Below are positions 1 through 6,016 of a stretch of DNA of 51,759 bases, one piece after another. Both the position numbers and the translations under genes were made by a program. The number at the start of each line of letters is the position of its first letter. Position 1 is the first letter of the stretch. Source of the stretch: an uncultured Limosilactobacillus sp. (GTDB taxonomy: Bacteria; Bacillota; Bacilli; Lactobacillales; Lactobacillaceae); NCBI RefSeq assembly GCF_934202235.1, contig NZ_CAKPXS010000006.1, forward strand, positions 1 through 51,759, in the 5' to 3' direction. Under the pieces are notes generated by a model. That model made no database searches. It worked only from the letters and a program-made list of their open reading frames with translations, and was not told the DNA's origin.

Positions 1-9
1 CCTTATTTT

Positions 10-237
10 TTACTTATTAGCCTTTTTTGCTTGAACCTTCATTGTCTGCATCATCTGGTGCAGCTTACGGTTCGATGGCTTCTGGCCCATCTGCATCATC
101 ATTGAACGTAGCATGTCTTCAGTGATCGGTGGGTTGTTGCGCAGATAATTTTCCATGTAACGGCGTGCGCCGAAAAAGCCAATAACTACCCCGAAGATTA
201 GGGCAATAATGATGAAAAGAATTGTTAAACCGGACAC
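10..237 (-). CDS. yneF: YneF family (UPF0154) small membrane protein
   Basis: The 75-residue product has one hydrophobic segment at about residues 3-23, then a basic stretch (GARRYMENYL) and a hydrophilic tail with many Met and Gln, which is the UPF0154/YneF pattern. The family sits in the cytoplasmic membrane and its role is not known. The start is GTG: a strong AAGGAGG lies 9 bases upstream, and no in-frame ATG fits it. It lies downstream of ynzC on the same strand, as in the Bacillus lexA-yneAB-ynzC-yneF region, so the neighbourhood supports the family call. Confidence 0.85.
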   Translation of the reverse strand: MSGLTILFIIIALIFGVVIGFFGARRYMENYLRNNPPITEDMLRSMMMQMGQKPSNRKLHQMMQTMKVQAKKANK

Positions 238-317
238 TATCTTTTTCCTCCTTGAAATTACGATTCACTCAACTATCTTACACAATCTCAGCGCCGTTGA
301 AAAGGCTAATTATCAAC

Positions 318-569
318 TTAGTCCTTTCTTAAACCGCTTTTCCGCTGTGCCTGCCGTAATTTTTCGGGAGTAACCTCTTTCCCTTCTCGGTTGTAAAACT
401 TCGTATGTTCGAGGTTACTACGGAAAGCTGCGCGAAAGTTAGCCAGGTACTGCTGGCGAAGCCGTTCACGTTCCTTCTTTTCAGCGGTTGTGAGTCCCTC
501 GGCCTTATTTTTCTTTGCCAACTCATTAATCCGTTTCAGCAGTTGATCCTGTTCATTTTCCTTTGCCAT
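318..569 (-). CDS. ynzC: YnzC family (UPF0291/DUF896) protein
   Basis: The 83-residue product starts MAKENEQDQL; an upstream in-frame Met exists but GAGGTGC sits before this ATG. It is highly charged and helical, with the family block LAKKNKAEGLTTAEKKERE and a following R/Q-rich helix, matching UPF0291/YnzC, a predicted two-helix hairpin of unknown function. It is divergent from lexA across a shared 153-bp region holding an SOS box. In Bacillus subtilis ynzC is the last gene of the SOS-induced yneA-yneB-ynzC operon; here yneA and yneB are missing, so SOS control is an inference from position. Confidence 0.85.
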   Translation of the reverse strand: MAKENEQDQLLKRINELAKKNKAEGLTTAEKKERERLRQQYLANFRAAFRSNLEHTKFYNREGKEVTPEKLRQAQRKSGLRKD

Positions 570-647
570 AAGAGCACCTCGTTCATTTTCTAATATCTTA
601 AGTGTACAAAAGCAACTACCTTTTATCAAGAAAACGGGCCCAATTCA

Positions 648-661
648 CGAACATATGTTTG
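648..661. promoter_or_regulatory. LexA (SOS) operator
   Basis: The sequence CGAACATATGTTTG differs at one position from the perfect Bacillus-type box CGAACATATGTTCG and fits CGAACRNRYGTTYG fully. It lies 62 bases before the lexA start and overlaps a candidate -35 (TTGAAG, 659-664) that is 16 bases from TAAACT (681-686). It is also upstream of divergent ynzC. This fits LexA autoregulation and possibly control of ynzC. Confidence 0.88.
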
Positions 662-722
662 AAGATTACTCTTTTTATGATAAACTAAGACTATCAACAA
701 ACGAACAACTACGGGGGATATT

Positions 723-1349
723 ATGGCAAAGTCAGGACAAAATAAACAAATGGCAGTACTGAGCTTCATCTACCAGCAAGTGGAAAACCAGGGCTATCCG
801 CCAACAGTCCGGGAAATTTGTGCCGCCGTTGGCCTGTCGTCAACTTCGACCGTCCACGGCCACATTAACCGCCTCATTACTAAAGGTTTTCTCCACCGCG
901 ACCCAGCCAAGCCGCGGGCGCTCGAAATTACAGCAGCCGGCCGGGAAGTGCTGGGAGTCAAAACCCACCCGGATAAAATACCTCTACTAGGGACGGTTGC
1001 CGCGGGGCAGCCAATCCTTGCTGACCAAAACATTACTGACTACTACCCTGTCCCACCAACAATGAATGACCATGACGACCTCTTCATGCTGGAAATCCAC
1101 GGTAACAGTATGATCAACATGGGGATTCTGAATGGTGACAAAGTCATCGTCAGACGGCAAGAAACTGCGGAAAACGGTGAAGTCGTCATCGCCATGACTG
1201 AAGACAACGAAGCCACCTGCAAACGATTCTTTAAGGAAGATGGTCATTACCGGCTGCAACCAGAAAACGATGATATGGCACCGATCATGTTAAATCACGT
1301 AAGCATCCTCGGTAAGGTAGTTGGCCTCATGCGGGACACGATTGACTAG
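723..1349 (+). CDS. lexA: LexA SOS repressor
   Basis: The 208-residue product is a full-length LexA, repressor of the SOS DNA-damage regulon, inactivated by RecA-stimulated self-cleavage. Residues 1-70 form the winged helix-turn-helix (YPPTVREICAAVGLSSTSTV with the HINRLITKGFL wing). The cleavage site is Ala-Gly in LGTVAAGQP near residue 100. The peptidase S24 part has the catalytic Ser in HGNSMIN near residue 130 and the Lys in EATCKRFF near 168. It is monocistronic, with a LexA box upstream and a strong terminator downstream. GGGGGAT precedes the ATG. Confidence 0.97.
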   Translation: MAKSGQNKQMAVLSFIYQQVENQGYPPTVREICAAVGLSSTSTVHGHINRLITKGFLHRDPAKPRALEITAAGREVLGVKTHPDKIPLLGTVAAGQPILADQNITDYYPVPPTMNDHDDLFMLEIHGNSMINMGILNGDKVIVRRQETAENGEVVIAMTEDNEATCKRFFKEDGHYRLQPENDDMAPIMLNHVSILGKVVGLMRDTID

Positions 1350-1385
1350 TTTGCTGATCGGCACGCTTGTAAAAACTAAATGAAA

Positions 1386-1435
1386 AATCAATTGCTAGTT
1401 TTCACTCACGATGAAAACTAGCAATTTTTATTTTG
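1386..1435 (+). terminator. Intrinsic terminator of lexA
   Basis: A perfect 14-bp stem (1391-1404 with 1412-1425, loop CTCACGA) is followed by TTTTATTTT. It lies 40 bases past the lexA stop. Confidence 0.92.
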
Positions 1436-1470
1436 GACACCCGACAAATATGAAGATTGGTCGGGTCGCC

Positions 1471-1523
1471 AAAAAGAAAAAGGAGCGAAGCGATGCCAAT
1501 TAGTCAACATCACCTCGCTCCTT
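1471..1523 (-). terminator. Intrinsic terminator of mvaS
   Basis: On the minus strand, AGGAGCGAGGTGATG (1522-1508) pairs, with two G-U pairs, with CATCGCTTCGCTCCT (1495-1481). TTTTTCTTTTT follows at 1480-1471. It sits just after the mvaS stop and converges with the lexA terminator. Confidence 0.88.
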
Positions 1524-1528
1524 TAGTT

Positions 1529-2689
1529 TTACTGATTAACTTGATATTGACGCTGGTGTCCTCCTTGGCCAGTCAGCCAGAATGGCGAGGGGTCTTTGCT
1601 GGTATCAAAGCTGACATCTGTGTCTGCCAGTCCCAACTGACCGTTAAAGGATTTTTCATATTCCGCAACGCTCAACTGCTGACGAGTTGCCAGATCGGCA
1701 GCAACGTCGTTGAGCTGGTTTTCAAAGTTCGGTTGCAGCACTCCACTGTAAAACTCACCCTCGGCACCAGAACCATAGCTGAATAGGCCAAGTCGTTGTC
1801 CGGGACGAGCTTGACCATTTTGCAAGTAAGACAAAAGGCTCAGATAGAGCGACCCAGTATAAAGGTTGCCAACTTGCCGGCAATACTGCTGGCTGGCGGT
1901 CAAGGCCGCCCGCAAACGCTGACTATCGGGATCATCATGGTCACCCAGCAATGCTTCAAGCGCCTTCTTCCCCATCTTGGTAAAAGGCAGGTGAAAGAGC
2001 AAGGCATCAAAGTCCGCCCACTGCCGCCCGGTCATTTCTTGGTAACGTTCAAAGGTCTGCAAGAAAAAGTCGATGTAGACCTGGGTTGAATACTTGCCGT
2101 CAACCATCGCGTCCTCGGAATATAGCGGACGCCAGAAGTCCATGAGATCATCACTAGCCGTCACACTAACCTGGTCTAATGATAGCAAGCGGGGATTAGC
2201 AGTAATAGTCATCGCTACTGCCCCAGCGCCCTGGGTAACTTCACCCGGTGTATTAAGCCCGTAGCGAGCAATATCTGTGCCAATCACTAGCACCACGGAC
2301 TGTGGGTCAGTGGCCACTAGTCCCTTGGCCATCATCACGCCAGCAGTTGCTGCGTAACAGGCTTCCTTGAGCTCAACAACCCGGGTAAACCGCGAAAGCC
2401 CTAACAGCCGTTTGATGTAAACCGCCGTCGCCTTCGAGTTATCAACCCCCGACTCAGTCGCTACCAAGACGGTGCTGATCCGTTCTTTTAATGCCGGTGT
2501 CATAAGCTTTAAAGCCGCTGCGGCCCCCAGCGTTACTGCGTCCTGCGTTGGCGGAACCACTGCCTGCTTTTCCTGGCCAATGCCGATTAAGTACTTATTT
2601 GGGTCAACGTCGCGTGCCCGGGCCAGTTCAACCAGGTCCAAATAAAACGGCGTTGTTGCGAAACTCAACTTGTCAATCCCAATCTGCAT
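1529..2689 (-). CDS. mvaS: Hydroxymethylglutaryl-CoA synthase
   Basis: The enzyme condenses acetoacetyl-CoA with acetyl-CoA to HMG-CoA in the mevalonate pathway to isopentenyl diphosphate, used for undecaprenyl lipids. The 386-residue length is normal. The catalytic triad is visible: Glu79 (ATESGVDNSKA), Cys111 (KEACYAATAG) and His233 (LLFHLPFTKMG), at the same numbers as described for the Enterococcus faecalis enzyme. AGAGGGGC precedes the ATG. The thiolase making its substrate is encoded 1 kb away on the other strand. Upstream, only about 30 bases separate the start from a terminator-like hairpin after tRNA-Ser, so its promoter is not obvious. Confidence 0.97.
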   Translation of the reverse strand: MQIGIDKLSFATTPFYLDLVELARARDVDPNKYLIGIGQEKQAVVPPTQDAVTLGAAAALKLMTPALKERISTVLVATESGVDNSKATAVYIKRLLGLSRFTRVVELKEACYAATAGVMMAKGLVATDPQSVVLVIGTDIARYGLNTPGEVTQGAGAVAMTITANPRLLSLDQVSVTASDDLMDFWRPLYSEDAMVDGKYSTQVYIDFFLQTFERYQEMTGRQWADFDALLFHLPFTKMGKKALEALLGDHDDPDSQRLRAALTASQQYCRQVGNLYTGSLYLSLLSYLQNGQARPGQRLGLFSYGSGAEGEFYSGVLQPNFENQLNDVAADLATRQQLSVAEYEKSFNGQLGLADTDVSFDTSKDPSPFWLTGQGGHQRQYQVNQ

Positions 2690-2712
2690 TCTTCATTGCC
2701 CCTCTGATAAAA

Positions 2713-2750
2713 GATGTGAAAACCCCGTCGAAGCGATGCTTGACGGGGTT
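2713..2750 (-). terminator. Intrinsic terminator of tRNA-Ser, inside the mvaS leader
   Basis: On the minus strand AACCCCGTC (2750-2742) and GACGGGGTT (2729-2721) form a perfect 9-bp stem, followed by a broken T-rich stretch (TTTTCACATCTTTT). It is 30 bases after the tRNA 3' end and 32 bases before the mvaS start. Confidence 0.75.
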
Positions 2751-2780
2751 CTCTGAGCTGTTATTCATCAACAGCAAGCA

Positions 2781-2868
2781 AGGAGAGTACAGGAATCGAA
2801 CCTGCGCGCCGGTTTTACCCGGTTCGTCGGATTTCGAGTCCGATGCATTACCGCTCTGCCAACTCTCC
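2781..2868 (-). tRNA. tRNA-Ser (anticodon CGA)
   Basis: The minus strand folds as an 88-nt class II tRNA: acceptor GGAGAGT/ACTCTCC, a 3-bp D stem GCA/TGC, anticodon stem TCGGA/TCCGA with loop CTCGAAA (anticodon CGA, reading UCG), a long variable arm built on CCGG/CCGG, and T arm GCAGG-TTCGATT-CCTGT. The CCA end is not encoded. The base at the discriminator position is U, whereas serine tRNAs usually carry G. A good promoter lies directly upstream and a hairpin follows. Confidence 0.95.
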
Positions 2869-2885
2869 AAAATTGAACAATCATT

Positions 2886-2914
2886 ATTATACCAACATCT
2901 CAACTGAAGGTAAA
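2886..2914 (-). promoter_or_regulatory. Promoter of tRNA-Ser
   Basis: On the minus strand TTTACC (2914-2909), a 17-base spacer and a perfect TATAAT (2891-2886) stand 17 bases before the tRNA 5' end. Confidence 0.8.
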
Positions 2915-2969
2915 GTTAATTCTCCCAAATGATTGTCACAAATTGCCTGGCTGCTGAAGCACTACTTGT

Positions 2970-3593
2970 CTACTGGTTAGCAATATCAAAGGTGGTCTTA
3001 CCGTCCTTCGCGGTATAAAGAGCCTTTGAATCGTCACTCGGGTTAAGCAGGGAAATTGAGTACCCATTTCCCAAGACGTTATCCAGCTGCGAGGACGTTT
3101 CCCGAATGGACTTGGTAAATTTGGGCCACCCCATCTGGTCAGCCTGGTCCGGTCTTTGTGACAGCTGGCTGAGTGCTTGTTTCATCTCGTCATTGGTTGG
3201 CGTCACCTTAAAGGTCTTGTCAGCTGAATCAAAGGAAACCGTCCCCAGCTTGCTGTAAGCCTTTTGCAACTGCCGCAAAACTGCCGATTCCTTTTGTTCC
3301 TGGCTGGCAGTATTACCGCCCGCGATCGACATCTGGTTGGCAAACTGCTGGAGGCTTCCAGAGTTAGCCGCAGCCCGTTGCTTCGGCGAAGTTGGCTGGC
3401 TACTAGAACTAGCGGCATTATTGCTGGAATGGTGCCAGTATGGCAACTTCACTACCCCAATGACCGTCATTGCCAAACTAGCAATCACCAGCAGGGTCGC
3501 CCACTTCCATTCGTGATACTCCATCCACGAATTTGCTAGGTAAAACCCGCTTAAAATCAGCATTAGGCCGCCAAATAGTGCAAGAAAAATCAT
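2970..3593 (-). CDS. Membrane-anchored protein of unknown function
   Basis: I do not recognise a named family. The 207-residue product has two hydrophobic segments, about residues 1-22 and 32-50, separated by a short polar loop (ANSWMEYHEWKW). A Ser/Asn/Ala/Pro-rich linker follows (residues 55-80), then a roughly 120-residue polar domain ending in IANQ. The layout suggests an extracytoplasmic C-terminal domain tethered by an N-terminal hairpin, but topology is inferred. The gene stands alone between tRNA-Ser and the divergent thiolase gene. Codon use looks like its neighbours. Confidence 0.8.
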   Translation of the reverse strand: MIFLALFGGLMLILSGFYLANSWMEYHEWKWATLLVIASLAMTVIGVVKLPYWHHSSNNAASSSSQPTSPKQRAAANSGSLQQFANQMSIAGGNTASQEQKESAVLRQLQKAYSKLGTVSFDSADKTFKVTPTNDEMKQALSQLSQRPDQADQMGWPKFTKSIRETSSQLDNVLGNGYSISLLNPSDDSKALYTAKDGKTTFDIANQ

Positions 3594-3632
3594 AACGTTC
3601 CCTTCTCTTTCCTGTGTAAAATACTTTATTTA

Positions 3633-3661
3633 TTGTGCTTCATTTCCCGCTTAGATACAAT
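3633..3661 (+). promoter_or_regulatory. Promoter of the thiolase gene
   Basis: TTGTGC (3633-3638), 17-base spacer, TACAAT (3656-3661). It is 43 bases before the thiolase ATG. Confidence 0.75.
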
Positions 3662-3704
3662 AGGCGTAGTCATTTTTTAATAAATCAGCGAAAGGAAATG
3701 AATT

Positions 3705-4904
3705 ATGAGCACATCATCGTCTTCCGTCTACATTATTGGTGCCGCACGAACGCCCATTGGCAAAATGAACGGCACCCTCGCTGGTCTCTCAGCAGTCCAA
3801 CTCGGTACTATCGCCGCCAAAGCTGCTATCGACCGCTCGCACATCAAACCAGAATTAATAGACCAGGTCTTCTTTGGTAACGCACTCCAGGCTGGCAACG
3901 GTCAAAACCCCGCACGGCAAGTCGCCATCAATGCTGGACTAAGTCAGACCGTTCCGGCAACGACCGTTAACGACGTCTGTGCTTCCGGCCTTCACAGTAT
4001 TAACCTGGCAGCCCAGCTAATCCGCGCGGGTGAAATGTCCGCCGTGCTCGCTGGCGGAATGGAGAGCATGAGTAACGCTCCTTACCTCTTAAGAAATGCG
4101 CGCCGTGGCTACCGGTTAGGTGATGGTCAGCTCGTTGATGCGCTGCAAAATGATGGCCTCATCGACGCTTTCCACCACTATTCGATGGGGCAGACTGCTG
4201 AAAATGTCGCTGAGCAATACCAACTGACCAGACAAAAACTAGACCAGTTTGCCCAGGATAGCCAGCAAAAAGCAATTGCCGCCCAACAAGCCGGTCGCTT
4301 TGCTGACGAAATTGTTCCGGTAACGGTTCCCCTCAAACACGGGCAAAGCAAAACAATCACGTTAGATGAAGGCCCCCGCCCTAATTCATCGCTGGCTAAA
4401 CTCTCACAGCTCAAACCAGCCTTTTCGCCCCACGGGGTCGTCACCGCGGGAAATTCTTCCGGGATAAATGATGGGGCAGCAGCTGTTATTTTAGCCAGTG
4501 GTGAGCTAGTCAACCAACTGGGGCTCACTCCGCTGGCCCGCTGGGACGAAGGATCATTGGTGGGGCTCGACCCGGCCGTAATGGGCTTAGGCCCTATTCC
4601 TGCCATCCGTCAGCTAATGGCCAAAAGCCAGCTAAGTCTCGACCAAGTCGATTTGTTTGAAATTAACGAGGCTTTTGCCGCCCAGTCACTGGCGGTCATC
4701 CGTGAGCTACAGTTACCAGCTTCGCGGGTGAACCCGAACGGTGGTGCCATTGCCCTTGGTCATCCCCTGGCTGCATCTGGTGCACGAATCGTTGTCACCC
4801 TCGCCTATGAAATGAGCCGTCGTCATAGTCAATACGGAATTGCCGCCCTTTGTGTCGGTGGCGGGATGGGCGCGGCTGCCCTATTTCACGGCAGCAATGA
4901 TTAA
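3705..4904 (+). CDS. Acetyl-CoA C-acetyltransferase (thiolase)
   Basis: The enzyme condenses two acetyl-CoA to acetoacetyl-CoA, the first mevalonate-pathway step that feeds MvaS. The 399-residue protein has the nucleophile Cys92 (NDVCASGLHS), NEAFAAQ at 321-327, His353 (ALGHPLAASGAR) and the second catalytic Cys383 (CVGGGMGAA). It is a stand-alone thiolase, not the thiolase/HMG-CoA-reductase fusion MvaE of enterococci. GAAAGGAAATG precedes the ATG. The gene is probably monocistronic: ntd downstream has its own promoter. A degradative thiolase is possible, but no other beta-oxidation gene is nearby. Confidence 0.95.
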   Translation: MSTSSSSVYIIGAARTPIGKMNGTLAGLSAVQLGTIAAKAAIDRSHIKPELIDQVFFGNALQAGNGQNPARQVAINAGLSQTVPATTVNDVCASGLHSINLAAQLIRAGEMSAVLAGGMESMSNAPYLLRNARRGYRLGDGQLVDALQNDGLIDAFHHYSMGQTAENVAEQYQLTRQKLDQFAQDSQQKAIAAQQAGRFADEIVPVTVPLKHGQSKTITLDEGPRPNSSLAKLSQLKPAFSPHGVVTAGNSSGINDGAAAVILASGELVNQLGLTPLARWDEGSLVGLDPAVMGLGPIPAIRQLMAKSQLSLDQVDLFEINEAFAAQSLAVIRELQLPASRVNPNGGAIALGHPLAASGARIVVTLAYEMSRRHSQYGIAALCVGGGMGAAALFHGSND

Positions 4905-4925
4905 AACGAATTTTATTTAATCCTA

Positions 4926-4954
4926 TTGCGATAATGTTCGTGATCATGTAAGAT
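4926..4954 (+). promoter_or_regulatory. Promoter of ntd
   Basis: TTGCGA (4926-4931), 17-base spacer, TAAGAT (4949-4954), 24 bases before the ntd ATG and after the thiolase stop. Confidence 0.7.
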
Positions 4955-4978
4955 AATGACATCAAGGAGGAATCAACC

Positions 4979-5425
4979 ATGGCACGTATTTATCTTGCTG
5001 GCCCCTTCTTTAGCGACCAGCAAATCGACCGTATTCACCGCGTTGAAAGAGCATTAAAGGCTAACCCATCCGTCGATAGTTTCTTCTCGCCAATGGCCAC
5101 CAATACTACCGATGACAATGGCCAACAATTTACTCCACAGTGGGCACACCGCGTCTTCCAGCTAGACACTGAAGAGATCGACAAGGCCGATGTCGTTTGC
5201 GCTGTTACCGACTTTGTTCACCAAAATATGGACTCTGGCACCGCCTTTGAAGTTGGCTATGCCTTTGCGTCCCAAACCCCGGTTGTTTGTCTGCAGGAAC
5301 TTGACGAACCGCTGAACCTAATGATTGGTCAGGCGTTGCGGTTCTACACCAAGGACGTTGAAGAGCTGGCAAAATATGACTTCAACCAGCTTCCGCACCG
5401 GGCATATACTGGCAAGACTTTTTAA
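4979..5425 (+). CDS. ntd: Nucleoside 2-deoxyribosyltransferase
   Basis: The enzyme exchanges the base of 2'-deoxyribonucleosides and serves deoxynucleoside salvage in lactobacilli. The 148-residue protein begins with the family motif IYLAGPFF, carries DKADVVCAV near 69-77, and the likely catalytic Glu91 in MDSGTAFEVGYA, which forms the covalent deoxyribosyl intermediate in this family. AAGGAGG sits seven bases before the ATG. It faces apt, another base-salvage gene, across a shared terminator. Whether it accepts purines only or also pyrimidines cannot be told from sequence alone. Confidence 0.93.
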   Translation: MARIYLAGPFFSDQQIDRIHRVERALKANPSVDSFFSPMATNTTDDNGQQFTPQWAHRVFQLDTEEIDKADVVCAVTDFVHQNMDSGTAFEVGYAFASQTPVVCLQELDEPLNLMIGQALRFYTKDVEELAKYDFNQLPHRAYTGKTF

Positions 5426-5446
5426 TTGCTAATCACCACTAAAAAA

Positions 5447-5490
5447 GTAATCCCCATCACTTGGTAAGCCAAGACTGATGGGGATTTTCG
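5447..5490. terminator. Bidirectional terminator between ntd and apt
   Basis: AATCCCCATCA-CTTGG-TAAG-CCAAG-AC-TGATGGGGATT forms a long stem (5449-5486). An A-run lies on the left and TTTTCGTTTT on the right, so it can serve both converging genes. Confidence 0.88.
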
Positions 5491-5492
5491 TT

Positions 5493-6011
5493 TTAGTATT
5501 GCATCAAAGTTTTAACGTCATAGCCGGTCAGCTTATCGCGACCATGCAGGTCTTTTAATTCGATGATGAAGGCACAACCCACAACTTCGCCGCCTAACTG
5601 GTGAACGAGGTCAATCGTCGCCCCAATCGTCCCGCCGGTGGCAAGCAAGTCGTCAACTACCAGGACCCGCTGCCCCGGTTTGATGGCGTCCTTTTCCATC
5701 TGCAGGGTTGCCGTCCCGTACTCAAGGTTATACGAGGCACTTACCGCTTCCCGCGGTAGCTTCCCCTTTTTACGAGCGGCAGCAAACCCAGCACCCAACT
5801 CATAGGCAATTGGGCAGCCAACGATGAATCCGCGAGCTTCAGGACCAACAACCATGTCAACTTGCTTATCTTTTGCGTAGCTAACAATCTCGCCAATTGC
5901 CTGGTGAAAAGCCTCGCCATTAGCCATCAGTGGCATAATGTCGCGGTAAACAATTCCTTTCTCCGGAAAGTCCGGAATACTATCGACAATTTTGTAATAA
6001 TCAACGGTCAT
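5493..6011 (-). CDS. apt: Adenine phosphoribosyltransferase
   Basis: The enzyme makes AMP from adenine and PRPP in cytosolic purine salvage. The 172-residue length is standard. The PRPP-binding signature VLVVDDLLATGGT lies at 116-128, and the N-terminal IPDFPEKGIVYRDI and VVGPEARGFI blocks are typical. It starts five bases after the recJ stop and is last in the obgE-rnz-SDR-recJ-apt run, ending at a shared bidirectional terminator. recJ-apt adjacency is common in Firmicutes. Confidence 0.97.
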   Translation of the reverse strand: MTVDYYKIVDSIPDFPEKGIVYRDIMPLMANGEAFHQAIGEIVSYAKDKQVDMVVGPEARGFIVGCPIAYELGAGFAAARKKGKLPREAVSASYNLEYGTATLQMEKDAIKPGQRVLVVDDLLATGGTIGATIDLVHQLGGEVVGCAFIIELKDLHGRDKLTGYDVKTLMQY

Positions 6012-6016
6012 TCGTT

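Noticed and set aside
1457..2089. Plus-strand frames over the mvaS terminator and gene
   Set aside because: They run through a terminator and antisense to a clear enzyme gene with intact catalytic residues.
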